Shown piece by piece: positions 1-7,903 of a stretch of 64,000 nucleotides of DNA. The stretch is from Pseudomonas fluorescens. Lineage in GTDB: Bacteria; Pseudomonadota; Gammaproteobacteria; Pseudomonadales; Pseudomonadaceae. The position numbers and the translations under genes were made by a program. The first letter of the stretch is position 1; each line of letters starts with the position of its first letter. Below the pieces are notes generated by a model. That model was not told the origin of the DNA, did not search any database, and worked only from the letters and a program-made list of their open reading frames with translations. The stretch is taken from the NCBI RefSeq assembly GCF_902497995.1, contig NZ_CABVII010000015.1, positions 1 to 64,000 of the forward strand. Reading direction: 5' to 3'.

Positions 1-108
1 TTCGCCGGCCAGCTGGAAAACATGCTTGGCCAGGTCGACCGCCACGGTAGTGCAGGCCGACAAATCGGCAGAAGACAATGATTGATCAATCGAAGTATGC
101 TTTTTCAT
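1..108 (-). CDS. IS110-family transposase, N-terminal fragment (runs off the window)
   Basis: The minus strand from 108 encodes a peptide starting MKKHTSIDQ and containing VAVDLAKHVFQLAG before the window ends. The D of VDLAKHVFQ in a first beta strand is the hallmark of the RuvC-like DEDD recombinase domain of IS110-family elements, which move without classical terminal inverted repeats. The start ATG is preceded by GAGGGCG, a usable ribosome-binding site. Only 36 codons are visible, so intactness cannot be judged and the IS110 and IS1111 subgroups cannot be separated from the protein. The family call is firm; the exact element is unknown. Confidence 0.8.
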   Translation of the reverse strand, partial: MKKHTSIDQSLSSADLSACTTVAVDLAKHVFQLAGE

Positions 109-183
109 GGACTCGCCCTCGCTGTCGATGGCTGTTTAGACTGCCACCGTGGCGCATTGACGCCTCGGCGTGGGCGAGTCCAT
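107..183 (-). other. 12-bp inverted repeat in the leader of the IS110-type gene (possible bridge-RNA or subterminal repeat region)
   Basis: ATGGACTCGCCC at 107-118 is repeated exactly in inverted orientation at 172-183, enclosing about 53 bp directly upstream of the recombinase start codon. IS1111-type elements carry subterminal inverted repeats of this size, and many IS110-group elements encode a guide (bridge) RNA in the non-coding end next to the gene. The repeat is seen directly; either role is inference. Confidence 0.45.
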
Positions 184-721
184 CCAATTACAGGGGGCGT
201 GTCGTTCCTGCACAAACCTGCGCTGACATACGGCGAATAATCCGGTAACACCGTCTCGACCTTGCCTGGTTATTAGCCGATGGCGAGGTTCGTTGCATGG
301 CCACTCAGAAAAAATACAAGCGATACACAAACTGTAACAAATGGGCCGGATAGTGCGCGTTTGGTCGGCATGGCATCGACTTTCGAAATAGAAATGTTTC
401 CGAATTGCGTCAAGGCCAATCGATCTAAAAATGATCGAAAAAATACCTTTCAGGAATTAGATCGTGGGGCGACCGCTCTATTTCGGGGGTGAGCTGTATT
501 CCTGAAAGGTATAAAAAAAGGATTTAACAATTCTTTTTTGGATTGTGACTAATTCATGACCCCGCAATGACCAAAAAATCTGGGATTAGACCATGGTCGT
601 AGACACACAAAGTTACGATTGACTTGTGGGTCACCGTCTGGCGCTAATCGCGCATCTTAGGATTCTGGGCAAACGATCCAGGGCCAGGACTACAAGAATT
701 AGAAAAGAGAGGAGCGACACA
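184..721. other. Non-coding stretch between IS110 element and first porin
   Basis: No convincing gene. The short ORFs here lack ribosome-binding sites and family resemblance. The element end should lie near 184-200. From about 430 the DNA becomes AT-rich and holds the inverted repeat at 443-512, then the transcribed leader of the porin, whose last 95 bases resemble the leader of the second porin. Confidence 0.5.
443..512. promoter_or_regulatory. 15-bp perfect inverted repeat upstream of first OprD-type porin
   Basis: ATACCTTTCAGGAAT (443-457) and its exact reverse complement (498-512) are separated by 40 bp. The core ATTCCTRAAWGG recurs once upstream of the second porin at about 2309. Paired sites of this kind suggest a dimeric regulator that binds both porin promoters, possibly with looping at this one. 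The regulator cannot be named from the sequence. Confidence 0.4.
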
Positions 722-2050
722 ATGAACAAGTCCACCTTGGCCCTGGCCGTGGCCGTAGGGGTTTTGGCGCAGCAGGCAGGCGCCGCGGGTTTCATCGAAG
801 ACAGCAAGGCTTCCGTCAGTTCCCGGACCATGTACTACAACAACGATAATCGCGATGGCGGCGCAGATCAGCGCGAGACCGCTGAAGGCCTGAAGTTCGA
901 TTACCTGTCCGGCTTCACCCAAGGCCCTGTCGGTTTTGGTTTTGATGCCCAGGCGCTCCTCGGTATTCACCTCGAGGGTGGCCGGGGTCATCACCCGGAT
1001 AACAACTCATTCTTCCCGAGCGACACCGACGGTTCGGCATCGGACACGTACAGTCGCGTGGCAGGTAACGTCAAGGCGCGCTTCTCGAAGACCGAGGCCC
1101 ACTATGGTGGTGCTCTGCAACCCAACATGCCGATTCTGGTAGCGAACGACAGCCGTCTGCTGCCCCAGACCTTTGAAGGTGGCACCATCACCTCGAAGGA
1201 AATCGACAACGTGACCTTCAACGTCGGGCAGCTCGAACACGCGGCGGGTCGTGCCTCGTCCAACACCACCGGTCTGGCAGTGGCTGGCGGTACCGAGGAA
1301 AGCAACCAATTCCGTTATGCCGGTGCGGACTGGAAGGTCACCAAAGACCTCACCCTGCAGTACTACTATGCGAACCTGGAAGACTACTACAAGCAGAACT
1401 TCCTCGGCCTGGTGCACGTCCTCCCGATCAGCGCCAACCAGTCCTTCAAGTCAGACCTGCGCTATTTCGACAGCAGCTCCGACGGCAAGAACGGCGATGT
1501 GGGCTACCGGTTCAATAACAACGGTGGTTTCGCCAAGACCCCGGGCGAGGTCGATAACAAGACCTGGAGCGCCATGTTCACCTACACCCTGGGTCCTAAC
1601 GCTTTCCTGGTCGGCCATCAACGTGTCAGCGATGACGGCGGCTTCGTTTATCTGAACCAGGGCAACGTGGTCGATGGCAACGGTCGCAACGAAGGGGCCG
1701 GCGGCTCGAGCTTCTATTCGTTTACCGATTCGATGATCAATGGCTTTGTCCGGGCCGGTGAAAACACCACCTTCGGCCAGTACACCCTCGACTTCGCCTC
1801 TCTGGGTGTTCCAGGCCTGAAAACTTCGGTCGCCTACCTGCATGGCGATAACATCAAGGCTGCCAATGGCACTGGCGGCGATCAATCCGAGTGGGAACGT
1901 GACTTGCGAGTGGACTACGTTATCCAGCAGGGCGCCCTCAAAGGTTTCGGCACTACGCTGCGCCATGGCACCTACCGTGGCAGCGATACCGGTATCGCCA
2001 GCCAGGACCAGACCCGTCTGATCTTCAACTACACCTACAGCTTCATGTAA
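722..2050 (+). CDS. OprD-family outer-membrane porin (copy 1)
   Basis: A 442-residue outer-membrane beta-barrel of the OprD family, which takes up small organic acids, amino acids or peptides. The start at 722 (MNKSTLALAVAVGVLAQQ) was chosen over the longer upstream ORF because it follows GAGAGGAGCG and opens with a clear signal peptide ending near AGAAG. GFIEDSKA after the signal peptide, the YYYANLEDYYKQ strand and the C-terminal strand ending YTYSFM are typical of the family. It is followed by its own terminator, and the second copy lies 424 bp downstream. The first 30 residues and the leader are nearly identical between copies while the loops differ. The substrate cannot be told; closeness to sulfonate genes makes a sulfur compound possible. 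Confidence 0.9.
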   Translation: MNKSTLALAVAVGVLAQQAGAAGFIEDSKASVSSRTMYYNNDNRDGGADQRETAEGLKFDYLSGFTQGPVGFGFDAQALLGIHLEGGRGHHPDNNSFFPSDTDGSASDTYSRVAGNVKARFSKTEAHYGGALQPNMPILVANDSRLLPQTFEGGTITSKEIDNVTFNVGQLEHAAGRASSNTTGLAVAGGTEESNQFRYAGADWKVTKDLTLQYYYANLEDYYKQNFLGLVHVLPISANQSFKSDLRYFDSSSDGKNGDVGYRFNNNGGFAKTPGEVDNKTWSAMFTYTLGPNAFLVGHQRVSDDGGFVYLNQGNVVDGNGRNEGAGGSSFYSFTDSMINGFVRAGENTTFGQYTLDFASLGVPGLKTSVAYLHGDNIKAANGTGGDQSEWERDLRVDYVIQQGALKGFGTTLRHGTYRGSDTGIASQDQTRLIFNYTYSFM

Positions 2051-2063
2051 CTGATTTTCCGAA

Positions 2064-2096
2064 AAGCCTTGCCCAGCTGGGGCGAGGCTTTTTTTT
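2064..2096 (+). terminator. Rho-independent terminator of porin copy 1
   Basis: An 11-bp stem (AAGCCTTGCCC / GGGCGAGGCTT, one G-T pair) is followed by a run of eight T, 14 bases after the porin stop codon. Confidence 0.9.
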
Positions 2097-2474
2097 GGAT
2101 TTTTTTGTTATTCCAAAATAGTCAACGATGCTAATTTTTTATTCTTTTTAGTTTTTGTTTCCGCCCCTTAAAGTGCAGCCATCAGACACTCATCAGGCGC
2201 AGCAAACACCCGCCTCAGACAGCAGCAACGACCCGATTTCATTGCCCGGCAAATGGGCTTACTGGCCGATACCCCGTATCCCGGCCCGGACGAAGACTGC
2301 GAAGCTATATTCCTAAATGGAATGAAAAAGAATGAAATAAATTATTTTGGCTTTATCATGCCGGCCGCAAATCGCGGTGGGCAAACCGCAGTATGGCGCT
2401 GATTGCGCCTCCAGGATCCGGGCATTCGAACCAGGACCAGGAGCCTAAAAGATTAGAAATGAGAGGAGCGAAAC
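2097..2474. other. AT-rich intergenic region with promoter of porin copy 2
   Basis: No gene. It is T-rich at 2100-2160. A further AT-rich patch at 2300-2360 contains ATTCCTAAATGGAAT. The last 90 bases (from about 2393) match the leader of porin copy 1 with scattered differences, so the duplication included untranslated DNA. Confidence 0.5.
2309..2323. promoter_or_regulatory. ATTCC-N5-GGAAT dyad upstream of porin copy 2
   Basis: ATTCCTAAATGGAAT is a 5+5 dyad. It shares the ATTCCTRAAWGG core with the inverted-repeat arms at 443-512 before copy 1, suggesting that the two porins answer to the same regulator. Confidence 0.35.
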
Positions 2475-3803
2475 ATGAACAAGTCCACGTTGGCCCTGGC
2501 TGTGGCCGCAGGGGTTTTGACGCAGCAGGCAGGCGCCGCCGGTTTCATCGAAGACAGCAAGGCAACATTGGGGCTGCGCAACTTCTACATCAACACGGAT
2601 AACCGTAGCGGTGCCGCCAATCCAAGCAGAAACGAAGAATGGGGCCAAGGCTTCGATCTGCGGTTCATCTCCGGTTATACCCAAGGCACCGTAGGTTTCG
2701 GCGTCGACGCCATCGGCCTGTTGGGCGTGCGTCTGGACTCGGGCGGCGGCACTAACGGTGCAGCCAACGGCGCGGCCTACGGTGGCACTGTTTTCCCTAG
2801 CGAATCCAACGGCGAAGCGGTGGATAACTTTTCCAGCCTGGGCCTGACGGCCAAGGCCAAGATCTCCCAGACCGAGCTGAAACTGGGGACCCTGCAGCCA
2901 AAACTGCCGGTTATCGTGACCAACGACGGTCGTCTGTTACCGCAAACCTTCCAGGGTGGTCAGATCACCTCGAACGAAATCAAAGACCTGACACTGGTCG
3001 GCGGTCAAATCGAGCACGTCAAAGGCCGTAACTCCAGCAGCAATGAACAACTGTCTATCGGGGGCGCTTCCGCGCGTACCGCCAACAGCAACAAGTTCAT
3101 CTATGCCGGTGGCGACTACAAGATCACCAAAGACCTGACTGCCCAGTACTACTACGGCAATCTGGAAGACTTCTACAAGCAACACTTCCTGGGTCTGGTG
3201 CACAACTGGTCAATCGGTCCGGGCGTGTTGAAGTCTGACCTGCGTTATTTCAACAGCTCCGATGACGGTCTGAATGGCAACACTGCGGCCTATTACAGCA
3301 ACGGTAACTACAACAGCACCGCCAACGGTAAAGGTAAGGTCGACAACAACCTGTATAGCGGCCTGTTCCTGTATACCGTTGCCGGCCACACCTTTGGCGG
3401 CGGCTATCAGGTCAGCAACGGCAGCAGCGACTTCCCTTGGCTGAACCAGGGTGACGGCTCGTCGGCTTACCTGACTACCGACAGCCAGATCGCCAAGTTC
3501 GCCCGTGCCGGCGAACGTACCTGGCAGGCACGCTACTCGTATGACTTCGCCAAGGTTGGCGTGCCTGGCTTGACCGCCGGTATGGTTTACTTGCGTGGTG
3601 ACGACATCGATACCCGGTCCCCAGCGAGCACTAATAGCTCCGAATGGGAACGCGATCTGACTGTTGGTTATGTCGTACCGGAAGGCCCGTTGAAAAACGT
3701 CGGCCTGATGTGGAAAAACGCTACATGGCGTACCAACATCCCGGGCCAGCGCGACCAGGACGAAAACCGCCTGATCGTCAGCTACTCGATCCCGCTGTTG
3801 TAA
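2475..3803 (+). CDS. OprD-family outer-membrane porin (copy 2)
   Basis: A 442-residue OprD-family porin. Its signal peptide differs from copy 1 at only two positions over the first 16 residues, and GFIEDSKA follows in both. Shared barrel segments include RLLPQTF, YYYGNLEDFYKQ and SEWERDL, while extracellular loops diverge (a glycine/asparagine-rich loop near residue 95 here). The start follows GAGAGGAGCG. A strong terminator closes the gene, so it is monocistronic. It probably has a related but distinct substrate range; which one is unknown. Confidence 0.9.
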   Translation: MNKSTLALAVAAGVLTQQAGAAGFIEDSKATLGLRNFYINTDNRSGAANPSRNEEWGQGFDLRFISGYTQGTVGFGVDAIGLLGVRLDSGGGTNGAANGAAYGGTVFPSESNGEAVDNFSSLGLTAKAKISQTELKLGTLQPKLPVIVTNDGRLLPQTFQGGQITSNEIKDLTLVGGQIEHVKGRNSSSNEQLSIGGASARTANSNKFIYAGGDYKITKDLTAQYYYGNLEDFYKQHFLGLVHNWSIGPGVLKSDLRYFNSSDDGLNGNTAAYYSNGNYNSTANGKGKVDNNLYSGLFLYTVAGHTFGGGYQVSNGSSDFPWLNQGDGSSAYLTTDSQIAKFARAGERTWQARYSYDFAKVGVPGLTAGMVYLRGDDIDTRSPASTNSSEWERDLTVGYVVPEGPLKNVGLMWKNATWRTNIPGQRDQDENRLIVSYSIPLL

Positions 3804-3830
3804 CAGCGCTCGCGTAACTGAAGTAAAAAA

Positions 3831-3863
3831 GCCCCGCCCGGCATCACGCCGGGCGGGGCTTTT
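3831..3863 (+). terminator. Strong terminator after porin copy 2
   Basis: A 12-bp perfect GC-rich stem, GCCCCGCCCGGC / GCCGGGCGGGGC, with a 5-base loop is followed by TTTT and preceded by AAAAAA, so it could act in both directions. Confidence 0.9.
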
Positions 3864-3996
3864 ACGTTTTCAAGTCAGGCTCACCCCGTAAACCCTCCTC
3901 GAAATCCCTCTTTTTTGCAGCGACTCAAGGCCTTCTCGAACCTTGGCGCGGATAGTCGTCCTGAGGCTGGATCTAGTCCAGTGAACAGATTTTTAA

Positions 3997-4032
3997 TATT
4001 CGTTTTAGATCTAGATAAATCGATATTTATTC
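3997..4032 (+). promoter_or_regulatory. Candidate sulfur-starvation control region of lsfA
   Basis: TATTCGTTTTAG (3997-4008) and ATAAATCGATATTTATTC (4015-4032) lie 64-99 bases before the lsfA start. Both recur, reverse-complemented, before ssuE at 4925-4960. The shared pair marks a common activator site or promoter; CysB is the obvious candidate by analogy with known control of these genes. Confidence 0.45.
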
Positions 4033-4095
4033 TTTTTAATAGACAAAAAATACAGGCACAGTTGGGCTCAACAAGCACTCACAAGGAGCAGCACC

Positions 4096-4734
4096 ATGAG
4101 CCTCAGACTGGGCGATATCGCCCCCGATTTCGAACAGGATTCCAGCGTCGGCACCCTCCGTTTCCACGAGTGGCTTGGCGATAGCTGGGGCGTGCTGTTT
4201 TCCCACCCGGCGGACTTCACGCCAGTGTGCACGACCGAGCTGGGCTTCACGGCCAGGTTGAAAGACCAATTCGCCCAGCGTGGGGTCAAGGCCATCGCGC
4301 TGTCCGTAGACCCGGTGGATTCACACCACCGGTGGATTGAAGACATCAACGAAACCCAGGACACGATCGTCAATTTCCCGATCCTGGCCGATGCCGATCG
4401 CAAGGTTTCGGACCTCTACGACCTGATCCACCCCAACGCCAATGACACCTTGACCGTACGTTCATTGTTCGTCATCGACCCGAACAAAAAGGTCCGGTTG
4501 ACCATCACCTATCCGGCGAGCACCGGCCGTAATTTCAATGAAATCCTGCGGGTGATCGATTCGCTGCAACTCACGGATAACTACAAGGTGGCGACCCCGG
4601 CCAACTGGCAGGACGGTGATGAAGTAGTAATCGTGCCGTCGCTCAAGGATGAAGATGAAATCAGCAAACGCTTTCCCCAGGGTTATCGCGCGGTGAAGCC
4701 GTACCTGCGCCTGACGCCGCAGCCTAATCGCTAA
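4096..4734 (+). CDS. lsfA: 1-Cys peroxiredoxin LsfA
   Basis: A 212-residue peroxiredoxin of the Prx6/AhpC-TSA class, the usual length for LsfA, which reduces hydroperoxides in the cytoplasm. The peroxidatic cysteine is Cys45 in HPADFTPVCTTELG, and it is the only cysteine in the protein, which fits a 1-Cys mechanism. The start follows CAAGGAGCAGCACC. LsfA of pseudomonads is known as a protein induced by sulfate starvation, and here it sits directly before the ssu operon. Two promoter motifs shared with ssuE suggest joint control. Confidence 0.93.
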   Translation: MSLRLGDIAPDFEQDSSVGTLRFHEWLGDSWGVLFSHPADFTPVCTTELGFTARLKDQFAQRGVKAIALSVDPVDSHHRWIEDINETQDTIVNFPILADADRKVSDLYDLIHPNANDTLTVRSLFVIDPNKKVRLTITYPASTGRNFNEILRVIDSLQLTDNYKVATPANWQDGDEVVIVPSLKDEDEISKRFPQGYRAVKPYLRLTPQPNR

Positions 4735-4743
4735 GCTACCAAT

Positions 4744-4841
4744 CCTGTAGGAGCGAGGCTTGCCCGCGAAGGCGTCGTCATAGCCACCATCAATGTCGGA
4801 TGTGATGGCCTCTTCGCGGGCAAGCCTCGCTCCTACAGGGG
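4744..4841. repeat. REP pair (REPIN), GTAGGAGCGAGGCTTGCCCGCGAA class
   Basis: Two inverted REP arms (4744-4774 and 4809-4841) end in CCTGTAGG / CCTACAGG with a short spacer. It lies between lsfA and its terminator. Confidence 0.9.
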
Positions 4842-4872
4842 GTAGCGTGCATTCACAATGCAGGGGTTTTCG

Positions 4873-4895
4873 GGCCGTTTCGACGGCCTTTTTTT
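4873..4895 (+). terminator. Terminator downstream of lsfA
   Basis: GGCCGT-TTCG-ACGGCC is followed by seven T. The loop is the stable TTCG tetraloop. It lies beyond the REP pair, 139 bases after the lsfA stop codon. Confidence 0.85.
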
Positions 4896-4924
4896 ACGGC
4901 TCGAAAACGCAAAATCACTTATCT

Positions 4925-4960
4925 CTAAAACGAATAACCAAATGAATAAATATGATTTAT
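4925..4960 (+). promoter_or_regulatory. Candidate sulfur-starvation control region of ssuE
   Basis: CTAAAACGAATA (4925-4936) and GAATAAATATGATTTAT (4944-4960) repeat, in reverse complement, the two motifs upstream of lsfA. They lie about 90-120 bases before the ssuE start, a reasonable distance for a LysR-type activator such as CysB. Confidence 0.45.
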
Positions 4961-5047
4961 GGATATAACAATCACCTGTTAAGGTCACTTCCATCAAAGC
5001 GAGACCGCACACCGCGAATCGCCAACACCGCCCAAGGAATCGTCTGA

Positions 5048-5641
5048 ATGCTGGTTGTCTCACTCGGTGGCAGTCCCAGCCAGCGCTCCCGTTCCGGGGT
5101 GCTGCTGGAACGCTCTCAACGTTGGTTGCAGGAGCAAGGTGTGGAGGTGGTGAGTTATCAGGTACGGGACTTCCCGGCCGAAGACTTGCTGCACGCACAG
5201 TTCGACAGCCCGAAGGTGATCGACCTGCTGCAACAGATTGAAAACGCTGATGGGCTGCTGATCGCTACCCCGGTCTACAAGGCATCGTTCTCCGGCGCAC
5301 TGAAAACCGTGCTGGACCTGCTGCCCGAGCGCGCCCTGGCCCATAAAGTGGTTTTGCCAATGGCCACCGGTGGCAGCATCGCCCACATGCTGGCGGTGGA
5401 TTACGCGCTCAAGCCGGTGCTGTCGGCGTTGAAGGCACAGGAAATGCTCCATGGGATTTTCGCCGTCGACAGCCAGATCGCTTATGGCGTAGGCAGCGCC
5501 CAGGCGCAGTTGGCGCCCGAGCTGGAACAACGATTGAACGAGTCGCTGGAGCTGTTTTTCAGCGCCATGGCCCGACGGCCAAAGCCGATCGACCCAAACC
5601 TGTTGAATGAACGTTTGTTGAGTGCTCGCTGGAGCATTTAA
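5048..5641 (+). CDS. ssuE: NAD(P)H-dependent FMN reductase SsuE
   Basis: A 197-residue flavodoxin-fold reductase that supplies FMNH2 to the monooxygenase SsuD. The N-terminal phosphate loop reads LGGSPSQRSRSG, and ATPVYKASFSGALKTVLD is the typical flavin-contact segment of the SsuE/ChrR group. Residues DLLPERALAHKVVLPMATGG continue the family pattern. It is first in ssuEADCB and about 100 bases upstream of ssuA. Confidence 0.93.
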   Translation: MLVVSLGGSPSQRSRSGVLLERSQRWLQEQGVEVVSYQVRDFPAEDLLHAQFDSPKVIDLLQQIENADGLLIATPVYKASFSGALKTVLDLLPERALAHKVVLPMATGGSIAHMLAVDYALKPVLSALKAQEMLHGIFAVDSQIAYGVGSAQAQLAPELEQRLNESLELFFSAMARRPKPIDPNLLNERLLSARWSI

Positions 5642-5742
5642 GCCTGCACTCAAGCCACACCTGAATTTGAAGTACTCACCTTACTGGCCCGCCAACGGGC
5701 AAGCAGGTGCAGCCAAAACCCAACTGCAAAAAGGAGAGCGCT

Positions 5743-6720
5743 ATGCGCACTGTCATTTTGCGTCGTGGTCTGGTCGCTCTGTTTGCTGCGGCCGCCTTCG
5801 GCGTCATTACTCAAGCTCAGGCGCTTTCTACCCAGGAAAGCGTTCTTCGTATCGGTTATCAGAAGTACGGCACCCTGGTGCTGCTCAAAGCCAAAGGCAC
5901 CCTGGAAAAACGCCTCGCCACCCAAGGCGTGGACGTGCAATGGACGGAATTCCCCGGCGGCCCGCAGCTGCTGGAAGGCTTGAACGTCGGCTCCATCGAC
6001 TTCGGCGTCACCGGCGAAACGCCGCCGGTATTTGCCCAGGCGGCCGGTGCCGATCTGCTCTACGTCGCCTATGAACCACCGGCGCCTCACAGCGAAGCGA
6101 TCCTGGTGCCGAAGGACTCGCCGATCAAATCGGTGCAGGAGCTCAAGGGCAAGAAAGTCGTCCTCAACAAAGGCTCCAACGTGCACTACCTGCTGGTCCG
6201 TGCGCTGGAAGACGCCGGCCTCAAATACACCGACATCCAGACCGTGTTCCTGCCGCCGGCCGATGCCCGCGCCGCGTTCGAGCGTGGCAGTGTCGATGCC
6301 TGGGTGATCTGGGACCCGTACCAGGCGGCTGCCGAACAGCAGCTGCACGCCCGCACCCTGCGTGATGGCCAGGGCATCGTCGACAACCATCAGTTCTACC
6401 TGGCGACCAAACCCTACGCGCAGAAAAATCCCGAGGTGATCAAGACCCTGGTGGAAGAAGTGCGCGCGGTCGGGGAATGGTCCAGAGCCAACCCCATCGA
6501 GGTGACCAAACAGGTCTCGCCACTGCTCGGCCTGCAGGCGGACATCACCCTGACCTCGGTGAAACGCCAGGGTTACGGCGCACTGTTCCTGACCCCTGAA
6601 GTGGTCGCCGCCCAACAGAAAATCGCCGACAGCTTCTACCAGCTCAAGCTGATACCGAAGCCGCTGAGCATCAAAGACGTGATCTGGACGCCACCGGCGG
6701 CCGTTGCCAAAGCACAGTAA
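5743..6720 (+). CDS. ssuA: Aliphatic sulfonate periplasmic binding protein SsuA
   Basis: A 325-residue substrate-binding protein of the sulfonate/taurine ABC family. The start at 5743 (MRTVILRR) follows AAAAAGGAGAGCGCT; the ORF extends upstream without a ribosome-binding site. A signal peptide ends near AQA-LSTQ (about residue 26). The mature protein begins with the characteristic LRIGYQKYGTLVLLKAKG, and GVTGETPPVFAQAAGADLLYV is the family signature in the first lobe. It captures alkanesulfonates for SsuCB under sulfate limitation. It lies 26 bp before ssuD. Confidence 0.93.
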   Translation: MRTVILRRGLVALFAAAAFGVITQAQALSTQESVLRIGYQKYGTLVLLKAKGTLEKRLATQGVDVQWTEFPGGPQLLEGLNVGSIDFGVTGETPPVFAQAAGADLLYVAYEPPAPHSEAILVPKDSPIKSVQELKGKKVVLNKGSNVHYLLVRALEDAGLKYTDIQTVFLPPADARAAFERGSVDAWVIWDPYQAAAEQQLHARTLRDGQGIVDNHQFYLATKPYAQKNPEVIKTLVEEVRAVGEWSRANPIEVTKQVSPLLGLQADITLTSVKRQGYGALFLTPEVVAAQQKIADSFYQLKLIPKPLSIKDVIWTPPAAVAKAQ

Positions 6721-6746
6721 TTTCGATTTCCCAAGGAGACCACTCC

Positions 6747-7895
6747 ATGAGCCTCAATATTTTCTGGTTCCTGCCTACCCACGGCGATGGCCATTACCTT
6801 GGCACCGCCGAAGGCGCTCGCGCCGTCGACCACGGTTACCTGCAGCAAGTCGCGCAAGCGGCGGATCGCCTGGGCTTCGGCGGGGTGTTGATCCCTACCG
6901 GTCGCTCTTGCGAAGACTCGTGGCTGGTGGCTGCGTCGCTGATTCCGGTGACCCAACGCCTGAAATTCCTCGTCGCCCTGCGCCCCGGGATCATTTCCCC
7001 GACGGTGGCGGCGCGTCAGGCCGCGACCCTGGATCGCCTGTCCGGCGGTCGTGCACTGTTCAACCTGGTCACCGGCGGCGATCCGGAAGAATTGGCCGGC
7101 GACGGTTTGTTCCTGACCCACGAAGAGCGCTATCAGGCTTCGGTGGAATTCACCCGCATCTGGCGCCGGGTGCTGGAAGGAGAAACCGTCGATTACGACG
7201 GTCAGCACATCAGCGTCAAGGGCGCCAAGCTGCTCTATCCGCCGATCCAGCAACCGCGTCCGCCGCTGTACTTCGGCGGTTCTTCGGAAGCGGCGCAGGA
7301 TCTCGCGGCAGAACAGGTCGAAATGGTCCTGACCTGGGGTGAGCCGCCCGCAGCCGTGGCCGAGAAGATCGCACAAGTACGCGCCAAGGCCGCGAAGCTC
7401 GGGCGCACGGTGCGCTTCGGTATTCGCTTGCATGTGATCGTGCGGGAAACCAATGCCGAGGCGTGGCAAGCGGCCGATCGCTTGATCTCACACTTGGACG
7501 ACGAAACCATCGCCCGTGCCCAGGCTTCTCTGGCCCGCTTCGATTCCGTCGGCCAGCAACGCATGGCGGCGCTGCATGGCGGCAGTCGCGATAACCTGGA
7601 AGTCAGCCCCAACCTGTGGGCCGGCGTTGGCCTGGTGCGCGGTGGTGCCGGTACGGCGCTGGTGGGCGACGGTCCAACCGTGGCTGCTCGCGTGAAGGAA
7701 TACGCGGACCTGGGCATCGATACCTTCATCTTCTCCGGTTATCCACACCTGGAAGAATCCTACCGCGTCGCCGAATTGCTGTTTCCGCACCTGGACGTCG
7801 AGCGTCCGGAGTTGCCGAAAAGCGCCGGTTACGTCAGCCCCTTCGGTGAGATGGTCGCCAACGACATTCTTCCCAAAGCCGCGTCCCAGAGCTGA
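6747..7895 (+). CDS. ssuD: FMNH2-dependent alkanesulfonate monooxygenase SsuD
   Basis: A 382-residue TIM-barrel monooxygenase of the bacterial-luciferase family. It cleaves C1 and longer alkanesulfonates to aldehyde and sulfite using FMNH2 from SsuE. TGRSCEDSW contains the active-site cysteine (Cys55), and GIRLHVIVRE carries the Arg227/His229 pair matching the catalytic residues known in E. coli SsuD. Length equals the family norm. Start follows CCAAGGAGACCACTCC. Confidence 0.95.
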   Translation: MSLNIFWFLPTHGDGHYLGTAEGARAVDHGYLQQVAQAADRLGFGGVLIPTGRSCEDSWLVAASLIPVTQRLKFLVALRPGIISPTVAARQAATLDRLSGGRALFNLVTGGDPEELAGDGLFLTHEERYQASVEFTRIWRRVLEGETVDYDGQHISVKGAKLLYPPIQQPRPPLYFGGSSEAAQDLAAEQVEMVLTWGEPPAAVAEKIAQVRAKAAKLGRTVRFGIRLHVIVRETNAEAWQAADRLISHLDDETIARAQASLARFDSVGQQRMAALHGGSRDNLEVSPNLWAGVGLVRGGAGTALVGDGPTVAARVKEYADLGIDTFIFSGYPHLEESYRVAELLFPHLDVERPELPKSAGYVSPFGEMVANDILPKAASQS

Positions 7896-7903
7896 GGCGC
7901 GCC

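Noticed and set aside
280..492. 70-codon ORF upstream of the first porin
   Set aside because: No ribosome-binding site, no family pattern, and it overlaps the promoter inverted repeat.
3915..4184. 89-codon ORF overlapping the lsfA start
   Set aside because: It crosses the lsfA promoter and leader in another frame; lsfA itself is certain.
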